The position numbers were made by a program, and so were the translations under genes. From a virus, in IMG/VR virus record IMGVR_UViG_3300031999_001882, positions 62,001-126,000 of that record: a DNA stretch of 64,000 nt; one strand, 5' to 3'. Shown one piece after another: positions 1 through 8,111 of this stretch. Position 1 is the first letter of the stretch, and each line of letters starts with the position of its first letter. Under the pieces are notes generated by a model. That model saw nothing but the letters and a program-made list of their open reading frames with translations, did no database searches and was not told the DNA's origin.

Positions 1-207
1 CGCCATCGTGATCGAGCTGTCCTCAATCTGCGTGGTTCCTACGGCTTCATTAGCGATCTTGAGCTGAGAGACAGACAAGCTACCAAGCTTGGGATTGGTA
101 ACGGCAGAATCCGTCAACGCATTTGTAGTGACGGAATCCGTCGCCATCTTCGGGGCCGTTACCAGTCCGTCTTTGATGTCATCCGTCTGAATATATGTTC
201 TTGCCAC
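1..207 (-). CDS. tail fibre-like repetitive protein, N-terminal part (runs off window)
   Basis: Reading from a GTG at 205-207, 69 codons are open to the window edge. An AGGGGAG Shine-Dalgarno lies about 7 bases upstream. The peptide begins VARTYIQTDDIKDG and continues with short imperfect Thr/Ser/Asp-rich repeats of the type 'VTTNALTDSAVTNPKL' and 'QLKIANEAVGTTQI'. Such degenerate repeats, alternating polar residues with Val/Ile/Leu, are usual in the shafts of phage tail fibres. It is the last gene of the tail block visible here and follows another fibre-type gene by 12 bases. The C-terminal receptor-binding part lies outside the window, so the role is inferred from repeat style and position. 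Confidence 0.6.
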   Translation of the reverse strand, partial: MARTYIQTDDIKDGLVTAPKMATDSVTTNALTDSAVTNPKLGSLSVSQLKIANEAVGTTQIEDSSITMA

Positions 208-219
208 GGTAGTCTCCCC

Positions 220-987
220 TTAGATCGGATTGTAATTCAGTAAAATTTTACTCGTTGAAGCCGGAGCAAACGTAAAGCTAATTCCATTCAACCCGAACAA
301 TGTGTAATCCTCGGCTACGCCTGAATTTCGCATAACTCCGTCAATAAACACTTCTTCTGATCCAAACACAAAATTGTCCGGCGCAGTAAACTGATTATTA
401 AAGCCATCAATGAAGCCAATGGCGAATTGTCGATATTTCCGATTGATCGACCCGCCCGTGACATCAAAAATGAATTTGTTGTTCGGCGAGTCCTGCGTAA
501 TGGTGATGTTGCTCCCTGCCGCCAGCACCAAATCGCCCTGCAATCCAATGATCGCTCCGACCACAGCCAGCGTGTTGACACCTGACGAAACCGCTCCGCC
601 GGGACCACCCAAAAACGAGCGCGTATCCACCACCGAGATGACGTTGGCTGGACCTGTGAAAACACGCGCCAACGGCACAGACAAAGCCGGAAACCCGGAG
701 ATGTTCGAGGTGACCACGCCGATGTTAGAAACAAGCACAAAGTTCGTTGAATTCGCCACCATCGGAATCGTCGTCTGTCCAAGAAACGGAAAGACGTTTC
801 CGCCGATCTGCACTTGGCCGGGATTAACGGTGACATTCAGCCCACCAGAAGCCTGAACCTGTAAAGCGACGTTGACCGATGCCAGTTGATCCGCAATGTC
901 GAAGTTTCGGCGCAAAGGAGCGTCCCAATTTTGATCTCCGTGTGCTGGTTCTTCGTATCCAGCGTTAGGTGTATAAGTGCTCGCCAT
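220..987 (-). CDS. putative tail fibre/baseplate appendage protein
   Basis: A 255-residue protein, MASTYTPNAGYEEPAHGDQN..., rich in Gly, Val, Asn and Thr with no long charged stretches, as expected for a beta-structured virion protein. The N-terminal 'YEEPAHGDQNWDAPLRRNFD' resembles the start of many phage tail appendage proteins that describe a module attached to the baseplate. The C-terminus (QFTAPDNFVFGSEEVFIDGV) looks like a small beta domain. It lies between a homing endonuclease gene and the partial fibre gene at the window edge, at the distal end of the tail operon. No enzyme motif is seen. The exact role is unknown. Confidence 0.6.
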   Translation of the reverse strand: MASTYTPNAGYEEPAHGDQNWDAPLRRNFDIADQLASVNVALQVQASGGLNVTVNPGQVQIGGNVFPFLGQTTIPMVANSTNFVLVSNIGVVTSNISGFPALSVPLARVFTGPANVISVVDTRSFLGGPGGAVSSGVNTLAVVGAIIGLQGDLVLAAGSNITITQDSPNNKFIFDVTGGSINRKYRQFAIGFIDGFNNQFTAPDNFVFGSEEVFIDGVMRNSGVAEDYTLFGLNGISFTFAPASTSKILLNYNPI

Positions 988-993
988 GTTTGG

Positions 994-1695
994 TTACCCC
1001 AATATCCTCGAAAGTTTGCTTTCGTCAGCAAGGTCGTGTTGCCAGATGATTTTGCAATCAAAGCCGAACTTCTTGTAATGATTTTTTAGCTTCATTGAAT
1101 CATCGGCTCTGAACACTTTTTTGCAATGCTTTTTGCATCCATGCCAATAGCATCCAAGCAACTCAATTACTTCTTTTTTCCCGTTGATATTTATAAAATC
1201 TGGATTCTTTTTCGCAATCCAAACTTGCCCATCGCCAACATATTTATACGGCAAAGATTTTGACCTCAAAAATACCGCAAGAGCATTCTCTGATCCATTT
1301 GGCTTATTTTCGGAAAATAGCCTCTTAAACCACGCCTTTTTTTCTCTCAGACTTAACGAAGAATGAAATCTTTTTGATGCTTCGCCTATTTTTTCTCTTG
1401 TTGATCGACTAGGGCCATTTTTATTCCGAGCGATCAGCCCTTCTCGCAACCACGGCATTTTTTTGTGCATCTCAAAATTTCGCATCGAAATCGCTCGTCT
1501 TTCTTCCGGCGAAACCGTTGGCCTCCACCATCTGCCATGCTTCTTATAATACGCCTTTGAGCTTTTTGACATTTTTAGCCGCGTGACCTCAGAATGATGA
1601 CTGCCAACACGATGATGCTGTTTCAACGAACCAAGCCATTCTTTTATCGCTTGGCTCATTTTTGCACGATGCTCCGGCGTTCTAATGTAGCTCAT
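994..1695 (-). CDS. Vsr-like homing endonuclease with NUMOD3-type repeats
   Basis: A 233-residue protein when started at the ATG (1693-1695) that overlaps the upstream stop as ATGA; an in-frame start at 1764 would overlap 73 bases and is less likely. The N-terminus carries NUMOD3-like DNA-binding motifs ('TPEHRAKMSQAIKEWLG', 'HHSEVTRLKMSKSSKAY'). The C-terminal half has the Vsr/PD-(D/E)xK-type core: 'NPDFI', then 'VIELLGCYWHGC' (compare the GCFWHGC of Vsr), then 'CKIIWQHDL'. These families nick or cut DNA to spread their own gene. The coding region is visibly richer in A+T than its neighbours, fitting recent arrival. It sits between two fibre/baseplate genes. Confidence 0.85.
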   Translation of the reverse strand: MSYIRTPEHRAKMSQAIKEWLGSLKQHHRVGSHHSEVTRLKMSKSSKAYYKKHGRWWRPTVSPEERRAISMRNFEMHKKMPWLREGLIARNKNGPSRSTREKIGEASKRFHSSLSLREKKAWFKRLFSENKPNGSENALAVFLRSKSLPYKYVGDGQVWIAKKNPDFININGKKEVIELLGCYWHGCKKHCKKVFRADDSMKLKNHYKKFGFDCKIIWQHDLADESKLSRILG

Positions 1696-3062
1696 GCCAT
1701 GATTACAATGGTTCCTACGGTATCTTTGACCGTTTTCACTTGTCCATCGGATATATTCAACCATCGCCGACCGGGGAACAGCTCGATTGCCAATGGATCG
1801 CTGTGCCGAACCTCGGTATTATTTTCCCCAGCCAGAGGCCGCAAATCCTTGGCTGACCTTGAAGCTGAATTATCTGGATTGCGAATGTTCCCGCCGCCAC
1901 CTGCCGGGTCAAACGGCAACCAACTGACTGCGAACAAGGGCAGGAAATGATTGCTGTTAATGATGTTCACATAATCGGTGGTAATAGAAACATTGCCGCC
2001 ATTGTCCAAATAACCGTAATACAGGTTAGTTGCCTGTCCTAAAAAAGTGATCGTGACAGGGTTTATCCCAGCCATGACATCCGCAGAACCCTTGCGAATA
2101 CCGTTAACATACGCCGACTCGGTGTTCAGCAAATTATTGATGTTGATGAAATCATTGCCCGGATCAACCACGATAACCTGCGGAAACAACGCCGACAAAA
2201 CGGTGGCAACATCCTGCGTTTCGATTTTATTGTTCTGCGTCTCCTTGGCGTACAGCTCGTTCAAAGGCTCTAAACTCGACACCACGCCTAAGTCTGCCAG
2301 CGTCAGTCCGTGCGGGTTGACGGGCGTAAGTATCAGAGCAGTCCCTCGCGCTTTGATATGGTCATCTACCGTATGAAGCTCAGCCCCACCATATACCGTC
2401 ACGGCATCCGAGCGGTCATCCTTGGGAGTCTTGACTTTAACCGTGTTAAACTTGGTCAGTGCATACTGGCGATTAGTCAGACTGATATTAGATGGAGGAA
2501 TGGGATTTCCCGCGCCCTGCCCCAGCACCGTTCCCAAAAAAACGGCATTGGTAAGTGGATTAGAGACGGGGTGATGTGTCGTATCAACGATAATCCAATA
2601 ACCGTCTGTGTCACGGGTGAAAAACTTTTCAGAGGTGATCGGATGAATGGCGAACTGCGTTATGTCGATGGTTTGAAGATACTGAATCCAGAAATAATTA
2701 GCCGTTCCTGTCGTGTAATTGGCGAGAGAAATAGCGATACTCCCGGTGGATTGTGGTGTGGGCTTCCCAGACGAAATATCGGTCTTGGAGGGATTGGTCG
2801 GGTCATAGAGCACATTGGAAGCAATCAGAATGCGCTCCCCGCTTGAATAGGACACGCCAAAGCCAACGTCAATCTTGGTCTGATCGAGGATGTTCGGAGA
2901 AAGCGGATATTCCAGCGATCCGCCTGTTTCCGAGTGAACGATCCCATCCTGAATAAAGTCCGTGAGGCGTTCTTTGATCGCTTCCTGAGTAAACTCACTC
3001 AGCGATGTGTTGAAATCCTCGACGGCGGGTTCTATCCCAGAGGCAAGTAAAAGTCCCTTCAT
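1692..3062 (-). CDS. putative tail/baseplate structural protein
   Basis: A 456-residue protein starting MKGLLLASGIEPAVEDFNTS. It contains a predicted mixed alpha/beta head ('FTQEAIKERLTDFIQDGIV') followed by a long Ser/Thr/Asn/Gly-rich beta region ('FWIQYLQTIDITQFAIHP'). A second part near residues 290-380 contains 'NDFININNLLNTESAYVNGI'. No catalytic motif is recognised. It follows the tail-protein-I-like gene and precedes fibre-type genes, so it is probably a baseplate-to-fibre connector or a fibre. Its 3' end meets a homing endonuclease gene in an ATGA overlap, so translation of the endonuclease may be coupled to it. Confidence 0.6.
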   Translation of the reverse strand: MKGLLLASGIEPAVEDFNTSLSEFTQEAIKERLTDFIQDGIVHSETGGSLEYPLSPNILDQTKIDVGFGVSYSSGERILIASNVLYDPTNPSKTDISSGKPTPQSTGSIAISLANYTTGTANYFWIQYLQTIDITQFAIHPITSEKFFTRDTDGYWIIVDTTHHPVSNPLTNAVFLGTVLGQGAGNPIPPSNISLTNRQYALTKFNTVKVKTPKDDRSDAVTVYGGAELHTVDDHIKARGTALILTPVNPHGLTLADLGVVSSLEPLNELYAKETQNNKIETQDVATVLSALFPQVIVVDPGNDFININNLLNTESAYVNGIRKGSADVMAGINPVTITFLGQATNLYYGYLDNGGNVSITTDYVNIINSNHFLPLFAVSWLPFDPAGGGGNIRNPDNSASRSAKDLRPLAGENNTEVRHSDPLAIELFPGRRWLNISDGQVKTVKDTVGTIVIMA

Positions 3063-3108
3063 AATAGCGCTCCCACTTTGAGTCGGTTTTCCATATCAGA
3101 CTCCCAAA

Positions 3109-4227
3109 TCATGTCGTAAATACCATTTCCACCTTCGAGTTCGCCGGGATCAACTGGATCACCAACTGCTTGAGATAATCCTGATCGAGCGTCACGCCGA
3201 AGCTGTTGTAAACCGTCAGAATAAACGCATGAGCTTTCTCTGCCTTGGAATAAATAACGATGACAGGACTCAGGTTCGGATAAGCTGGGTCTTTCAAATA
3301 ATAATGCGGTCGATTGGGTTCAGGATCGGTCTTGATAAAAATGCGCCATCCTGTCAGTGACCCGATCTCGGTGATGTCCGGCTCACGACAAGTAAATACC
3401 TTGACGATCCGTTTGACAGCTCCGAAAGTTCCAGAGAACTCATAGGCATCCTTGAGCTGAATGAGTTGTTCGCGGTACTCTTGGAGGGTCTGACTGCGCT
3501 GGGTGAAGCTATAAAGCGTACCGAAGTTATTGTAGAGGGATTCGTCGCGCACAGACACCAAATAAATATCGCGCCTCGCCCTCAGAGCCTCAAATCGCAA
3601 CTCTTCGATCTGGCGTGCGTATTCGTGCGCTAAGACATAAGCGTATGTGCTGTTGACATCCTTAGAATAGACGTTCTCATCAGGATACGTTTCAAAGATT
3701 CGGGTGGTTATTTCATTTTTCGCGCTTGCGTCCCGTGTCAACGTCTGACTGTCCGTCCAAGGACTTTCCAGAGTTTGACTCAATACACGGACCCTCCAAT
3801 AATACGGAATGGATTGATTTTCAGCTCGAATCGGAAACGCGATCTCATATGCGATAACAAGCTGACCCTCACTAAATCCTACAAAGCCTCTAGACCCCCC
3901 GGCAAATCCTCCGATGCCAAATCCGTCCTCTCCGAAGCCGCCAATGCCAAATCCAGTCACCGCATCGGCCCCATTAAAGCACCGCAGGTTCGGGCTGTCG
4001 AAGTTGGCCGAGGTATCAATGCACAGCTCAAAATCATACGCATTGAACGGCGCAGGAAGCCCGCCGATACAGTCCGTACAACAATCCAGCGTCCAGAAAA
4101 AAACATAAGCATTCTCAGAAGTCCCAAGGTACGACCGAGGATTAAGCGGACTCGGCACAAACAGCTTGGGCGAGAAGTTGGTGTTAAAAAGACTGGTGTT
4201 GAATTGAGCTGTATTAAATAAGGCCAT
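3109..4227 (-). CDS. putative baseplate wedge protein, tail protein I-like
   Basis: 372 residues. The N-terminus repeats 'FNTAQFNTSLFNTNF'. A Gly-Phe-rich insertion ('GFGIGGFGEDGFGIGGF', residues about 92-115) lies in an FN3-like beta region. The C-terminal half ('RDESLYNNFGTLYSFTQRSQ', then 'IKTDPEPNRPHYYLKDPAYP' and 'DYLKQLVIQLIPANSKVEMV') resembles the tail protein I/YmfQ type of wedge component. In many contractile phages that protein lies next to the J-type wedge protein, as it nearly does here. The assignment rests on order and weak sequence resemblance. The Gly-Phe run is unusual and could be a flexible tether. Confidence 0.55.
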   Translation of the reverse strand: MALFNTAQFNTSLFNTNFSPKLFVPSPLNPRSYLGTSENAYVFFWTLDCCTDCIGGLPAPFNAYDFELCIDTSANFDSPNLRCFNGADAVTGFGIGGFGEDGFGIGGFAGGSRGFVGFSEGQLVIAYEIAFPIRAENQSIPYYWRVRVLSQTLESPWTDSQTLTRDASAKNEITTRIFETYPDENVYSKDVNSTYAYVLAHEYARQIEELRFEALRARRDIYLVSVRDESLYNNFGTLYSFTQRSQTLQEYREQLIQLKDAYEFSGTFGAVKRIVKVFTCREPDITEIGSLTGWRIFIKTDPEPNRPHYYLKDPAYPNLSPVIVIYSKAEKAHAFILTVYNSFGVTLDQDYLKQLVIQLIPANSKVEMVFTT

Positions 4228-4230
4228 GAC

Positions 4231-5424
4231 TTAGCTGATCGCCTCCCACGAAGCGTCTGCGTTTCCTCCCAGAAGCACCTCGCCGATAATGCTCGGCGTG
4301 ACAACCAGATTAAACCCATTGGCGTTGGCAGAATCCGCGCTAACGCTTGCGACGTTAAGGTTCCCTGTGCCAGCACCAACATTCACAACCGGAGAAGCCA
4401 GCGCCTTACGGCCAGAGAAATGAATCGGCAGATAATAAGGGTTGGTACTGGACGCATAGAAGCGCCACCGCAGATTACTCTGTCGTTCGTAATACCGGAG
4501 ACATCGGTCCACATCGGCAGAGGTCGGAAACGGCTGATAATCCATCGGCTTAGAGCCGTTCACCAATATAGCCGAATCCACAAAAATGTCACTCAAACTC
4601 GGCGAAATGTCCAAAAACCCAACTCCAATAATGAGCTGGGTCGATGCACCCGGAACGGTATAAGTGCAAGTCAGTCGTTGCCATGTTCCGCCGCCCACAT
4701 GGGCCACCGAAAGCGACGTGGCCGGAGTTCCGTTCGAGATGAACGCTTTGATACCCGGTACGCTCGAATTGATCCAGACTGAGAGCGAAACGATCTTTCC
4801 GATGTAATCTTTATAGTTCTCAACGTATTGCCGGATGGAGAACGTCGTCGCTCCGCCCGTGGCTGTGATTTGGTTTTCCAGCGAATAGCTCCCAAGATTC
4901 ACGACTGTAGATCGACTAACAGTAAAAGTCGGCGTATTGGTGTAATTAGCGACCCAGCGATCCGCCAGATATTGCGTATCCGACGGCGGATTGAGGATAA
5001 CTAGCGCGTTTGACCAGCATTCCAAGCCCGGATTGACAAGGAGATTCGGGTAAGCATTCAGCCGAATTCCATTGATGAGATCGTCCTCAGTCGCCTCAAT
5101 CTCGTTCTTGAGGACGTTATGGTGAGCGGCGACGAATTCCAAACTGACCGCCACGCCGCTTACATGAGTCGTAGCCTGCGTATTGTCGTAACCTCGCGTG
5201 TACCCGGTCAAATTATTGCCGATAATTGAGGTATAGCGGATCACCTCGTTCTCAATAGTTACAACGCCAGAAACCGGGAAATTGACCGTTGATATCAGAG
5301 CGATGCCATTGCCCACCGTGTTATCGCCGGATGTATTCAGGTTCCCGTTTAACGTCGTAGCAAGATTGTTAAAAGCCGGGAGGAGAGAGGTGTCATCCGC
5401 GACGGAGTTAGGATAAATTGCCAT
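4231..5424 (-). CDS. putative tail fibre/receptor-binding protein with carbohydrate-binding-like domain
   Basis: 397 residues. The first ~95 form a virion-anchoring region with a 'VTIENEVIRYTSIIGN' module often seen in phage fibres. From about residue 130 ('YPNLLVNPGLECWSN') to 300 the pattern resembles a jelly-roll carbohydrate-binding fold, including the typical 'DRWVANYTNTPTFTVSRS' and 'IGKIVSLSVWINSS'. The C-terminal 'PMDYQPFPTSADVDRCLRYY' matches 'PFEYRPFPIEVQLCQRYF' in the separate fibre-like gene at 50784-51887, so the two share a terminal module. It may bind host-surface glycans. A good SD (AAGGAG) lies inside the small upstream reading frame at 5408-5542. Confidence 0.7.
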   Translation of the reverse strand: MAIYPNSVADDTSLLPAFNNLATTLNGNLNTSGDNTVGNGIALISTVNFPVSGVVTIENEVIRYTSIIGNNLTGYTRGYDNTQATTHVSGVAVSLEFVAAHHNVLKNEIEATEDDLINGIRLNAYPNLLVNPGLECWSNALVILNPPSDTQYLADRWVANYTNTPTFTVSRSTVVNLGSYSLENQITATGGATTFSIRQYVENYKDYIGKIVSLSVWINSSVPGIKAFISNGTPATSLSVAHVGGGTWQRLTCTYTVPGASTQLIIGVGFLDISPSLSDIFVDSAILVNGSKPMDYQPFPTSADVDRCLRYYERQSNLRWRFYASSTNPYYLPIHFSGRKALASPVVNVGAGTGNLNVASVSADSANANGFNLVVTPSIIGEVLLGGNADASWEAIS

Positions 5425-5542
5425 ATTGAATCTCCTTTTTTGATTCTCTAAACTTTTTAATCGCGTCCATCAATAGCTCCTCGAAAGAATCTTTTTTCGC
5501 ATCGAGCGCATATCTTGAAATTGTATTTTTCTTAATTTTCAT
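5408..5542 (-). CDS. small charged protein (44 aa) coupled to the gp25-like gene
   Basis: The ATG at 5540-5542 overlaps the TGA of the upstream wedge gene as ATGA, a standard sign of translational coupling. The 44-residue product MKIKKNTISRYALDAKKDSF... continues 'EELLMDAIKKFRESKK'. It is highly charged, probably helical and AT-rich. Its last 17 bases overlap the start of the next fibre gene, whose ribosome-binding site lies within it. No family is recognised. It could be a real small protein or a device that carries ribosomes to the fibre start. Confidence 0.5.
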   Translation of the reverse strand: MKIKKNTISRYALDAKKDSFEELLMDAIKKFRESKKEIQYGNLS

Positions 5543-6300
5543 TGCACGCGCAGTTGCAAATTTGTCGTCACGGGCTGAAATGTTCCAACCAAAACTTCGA
5601 TCACGATATCCACCAGCCGGGGGTCTTGCTCGTTCACGTTGATGTTGATGTTGTTCAGCCCAAGAATGATCTCGTCCGCCGGAAGCGTATCGACCTCCTG
5701 AGCCTGAATTTCAATCAACCCCTGAATTGCGTTGACCACCGTCTGTTGCAACTTAAAAAAAATCGTCGGAGTCAGCTTCTCGCCAATAGCCGAGCTAAGC
5801 GTGCTTCCATAATTCGGATTGAAAACATTATTTCCGATCACCGTCAAAAGAACCTTGGAGACGTTCTGCCGCACTCGATTTATCCCCCGCACGTTGGATA
5901 ATTGCCCCACCTGATTGAACCCAATATCATTCAAGGCTTTTGAACTCAAGCACTTGGGGCAATCGAGAATCGTCGTAATGTAGCTCCCCATATAAATCCG
6001 ATTCGGAACAACGAAGGTGCTTCCCTCTACATAATTTACTCCCGGCGTAAAGTTCATCTGATTAAAATTTAAGCGCTGACCGTTATTAACCAGAGCAAAA
6101 TCCGTGATACCGTCAAGCGTATAAACGTAATTCTGGTTATCTTCCGTCTCATAATGTTCACGAACCTGCACTTCATTCTTGTTTTTATTCGACGGAAACC
6201 GTAAATCGGTATAGTAATAAGGAGTCAACCCCTGCAAAATTAGGGTTTCATCCACGATCCGATGGTCGCACACCCGGCCAAGCGTTAAATCAAATGGCAT
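5539..6300 (-). CDS. baseplate wedge protein, gp25/GpW-like
   Basis: 253 residues. The C-terminal ~130 residues match the gp25-like wedge fold in outline: 'INRVRQNVSKVLLTVIGNNV', then 'FNPNYGSTLSSAIGEKL', then a helix 'KLQQTVVNAIQGLIEIQ' and a final strand region. In T4-type and P2-type phages this protein joins sheath, tube and wedge at the baseplate. The N-terminal ~110 residues are an extension beyond the usual ~130-residue family length and include a CPKC pair ('TTILDCPKCLSSKALNDIG') that might bind a metal. It overlaps the J-type wedge gene by one base, which agrees with the usual W-J order. Confidence 0.75.
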   Translation of the reverse strand: MPFDLTLGRVCDHRIVDETLILQGLTPYYYTDLRFPSNKNKNEVQVREHYETEDNQNYVYTLDGITDFALVNNGQRLNFNQMNFTPGVNYVEGSTFVVPNRIYMGSYITTILDCPKCLSSKALNDIGFNQVGQLSNVRGINRVRQNVSKVLLTVIGNNVFNPNYGSTLSSAIGEKLTPTIFFKLQQTVVNAIQGLIEIQAQEVDTLPADEIILGLNNININVNEQDPRLVDIVIEVLVGTFQPVTTNLQLRVQ

Positions 6301-7745
6301 CAGATCACCACGATCCCCGTTAAGCTGTTGTTATCCAAGCGGAAATACTCAGTCAGTTGAGCCTGCAAAAACTGATTGCTTCCGCTCGATCCGCGCCGAG
6401 CCAATGTTGTAAACGGCAAGATGATCGAGGATACGCCCTGAACGGTGTTTCTGATTTGGAACACCAAATCGCTCTGCTCAACCCGCGCTCCAAGGCCCCC
6501 GGTATTGATGATCGTGGTCAGCGCCGCGATGATTTGGGTCTGCACCGTCGTCTTGTCGTAGCCACCTGTGGCTGTCGCCGTAAAACCGATGTCGATAAAA
6601 ACCTCAGTGGCTTCTTTCGCCAACACATCCGCCGTCAGTACCTTGTTATCTTCAAGCTCCAAAAGATTTTGAGTATCCGGCACGTTTTTGTCATAGACAT
6701 AAGCGACTGTGAACAATGATCCTGTATCCGGCTTAGCTCCCAAAACAGTCCATGCCAGCTTATCCGAAGCCAACACGGATTTCGCATAAGGCGTGGTGAT
6801 ATCCAACGATAGGCTATAATCCGCGCCCTGAGAGAAGGTAAACGGAACGGCGTTAGACAAACCAATCACACCAATGATCGAAGTCACCGGACGATTGTCG
6901 ATGAGGTATTGGAGTTGCCCGTTATAGAAGGTCGTAACCTGCTGAGCCTGAGCCGGATTCGTCCCAAGAATATAGATGTCCACTTCATTACCGAACTGAT
7001 TTCTCACGGCCTCCGAGTCATTCGGACCGACCACCGAAGCATCCAAAATGCCCGGCTGAGAAATGACGAGACTCCGGTATCCGGCCTTGGTGTCGAGGTT
7101 CCGGGCCTGAGCCTTGGCAATGATTCGCTGGGCCAGCGCCGCATTGGACTCAATATCGGTTCCACCGGATGTCGCCAGTCGGTTAGTAGATGTGTTGATG
7201 CCGGGGATGGGTTGCTGAATCACGACGATGTTGTTCGCGCCCACATTCCCAGAGATTCCGGCGAACAGCGCCACGACCGGAGCCGTCACGTCGAAGGTTC
7301 CATAAGTCGGGTCTTGGACGGATGTGGACCGCAGAAAAACGGTCTGAGTGGTCACAAACTGAACCACCGATCCGTCATCCAGAGTCCGGGTGGTGACGAT
7401 CACGCCGCCGGAGCCGTCTCCTGCGCCGATCTGAATGTCCGAGCTGGGCTGGCTGAACGAGGAGAAGGTCACAAATCCCGTGGAATAGGTCGCGGCCTTG
7501 CGGGTCAAATCAAAATTGGCGGCCAAATCATCCATCTGCTGAACGGTCAGATCATTGGCGTAATTGACGGATTGCGCTTTCTCAAGTGTCGAAATTTCCG
7601 TGTAAGCGTTAGCAATTTCTTGCGACACGGCCTCGATCACGATGTCACGCAGGACCGTACCCTCAAGCGTATCGGCATCAGGCCGTTTCAGCTTGATGTA
7701 GTTAATCATGTCGCTTACGATGTCAGCAAAAGTTAGGATTGCCAT
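6300..7745 (-). CDS. baseplate J-like wedge protein (gp6 family)
   Basis: 481 residues. It shows the usual J features: the N-terminal helix and 'DADTLEGTVLRDIVIEA', 'TVQQMDDLAANFDLTRKAAT', the central 'GISGNVGANNIVVI', and 'TNRLATSGGTDIESNAALAQ' followed by 'KAGYRSLVISQPGILDASVV'. The C-terminal part ends in 'GGLGARVEQSDLVFQIRNTV', also typical of the family. The J/gp6 protein forms the ring of wedge dimers in contractile-tail baseplates. Position directly before the gp25-like gene supports this. Length is normal for the larger family members. Confidence 0.85.
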   Translation of the reverse strand: MAILTFADIVSDMINYIKLKRPDADTLEGTVLRDIVIEAVSQEIANAYTEISTLEKAQSVNYANDLTVQQMDDLAANFDLTRKAATYSTGFVTFSSFSQPSSDIQIGAGDGSGGVIVTTRTLDDGSVVQFVTTQTVFLRSTSVQDPTYGTFDVTAPVVALFAGISGNVGANNIVVIQQPIPGINTSTNRLATSGGTDIESNAALAQRIIAKAQARNLDTKAGYRSLVISQPGILDASVVGPNDSEAVRNQFGNEVDIYILGTNPAQAQQVTTFYNGQLQYLIDNRPVTSIIGVIGLSNAVPFTFSQGADYSLSLDITTPYAKSVLASDKLAWTVLGAKPDTGSLFTVAYVYDKNVPDTQNLLELEDNKVLTADVLAKEATEVFIDIGFTATATGGYDKTTVQTQIIAALTTIINTGGLGARVEQSDLVFQIRNTVQGVSSIILPFTTLARRGSSGSNQFLQAQLTEYFRLDNNSLTGIVVI

Positions 7746-7754
7746 AAATATCCT

Positions 7755-8108
7755 TTATATCGGTATCGTCGGTATCGTCGGAACTGACGGTATCGGCGGA
7801 GTCGGCACATACGTTAATGGAGCTACTTTTTGCTCAAACACCGTGACCCCGTCTTGTTTCACTTTGAGCGTAATTGTCTGTGCGGCGGCAAACGCACTAA
7901 CCTGATTCATTGCGTTCTGCATCACGCCAAGCACCTTCTGAACCTTCGGCACAAGCCCTACAATCACCTTCTGAATTTTGACGATAGACGCAGGCATCTT
8001 CGGAATTTTGATCGACGGCAATGCCGGAGGAAACCCGCCTTTAGTAGTCGTCGCCGCAGGTTTAACTTTTGGCTTCGGTATCGGTACGACAATATCTAGG
8101 TTCGCCAT
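7755..8108 (-). CDS. small Pro-rich baseplate-region protein, function unknown
   Basis: 117 residues with Pro/Lys-rich ends and a central helical or hydrophobic segment. The N-terminus is 'MANLDIVVPIPKPKVKPAAT', the middle 'VIVGLVPKVQKVLGVMQNAM', and the C-terminus repeats 'PTPPIPSVPTIPTIPI'. It lies between the spike gene (3 bases away) and the J gene. No family is recognised. The repeated Pro-Thr-Ile-Pro ending and its place next to the spike suggest a small structural part of the hub or tail tip, which is an inference only. Confidence 0.55.
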   Translation of the reverse strand: MANLDIVVPIPKPKVKPAATTTKGGFPPALPSIKIPKMPASIVKIQKVIVGLVPKVQKVLGVMQNAMNQVSAFAAAQTITLKVKQDGVTVFEQKVAPLTYVPTPPIPSVPTIPTIPI

Positions 8109-8111
8109 AAA

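Noticed and set aside
315-836. Long overlapping frames on both strands within the fibre gene
   Set aside because: Basic, Trp/Arg-rich translations without domain sense or SD; they lie wholly inside 220-987, which has a good protein.
1186-1243. TATTTATA octamers (T4 late promoter-like on the minus strand)
   Set aside because: They occur inside the AT-rich homing endonuclease, where such octamers are expected by chance; no pattern upstream of other operons.
1692-1764. Earlier start (1764) for the Vsr-like endonuclease
   Set aside because: It would overlap 73 bases of the upstream gene; the ATGA start at 1695 is better supported.
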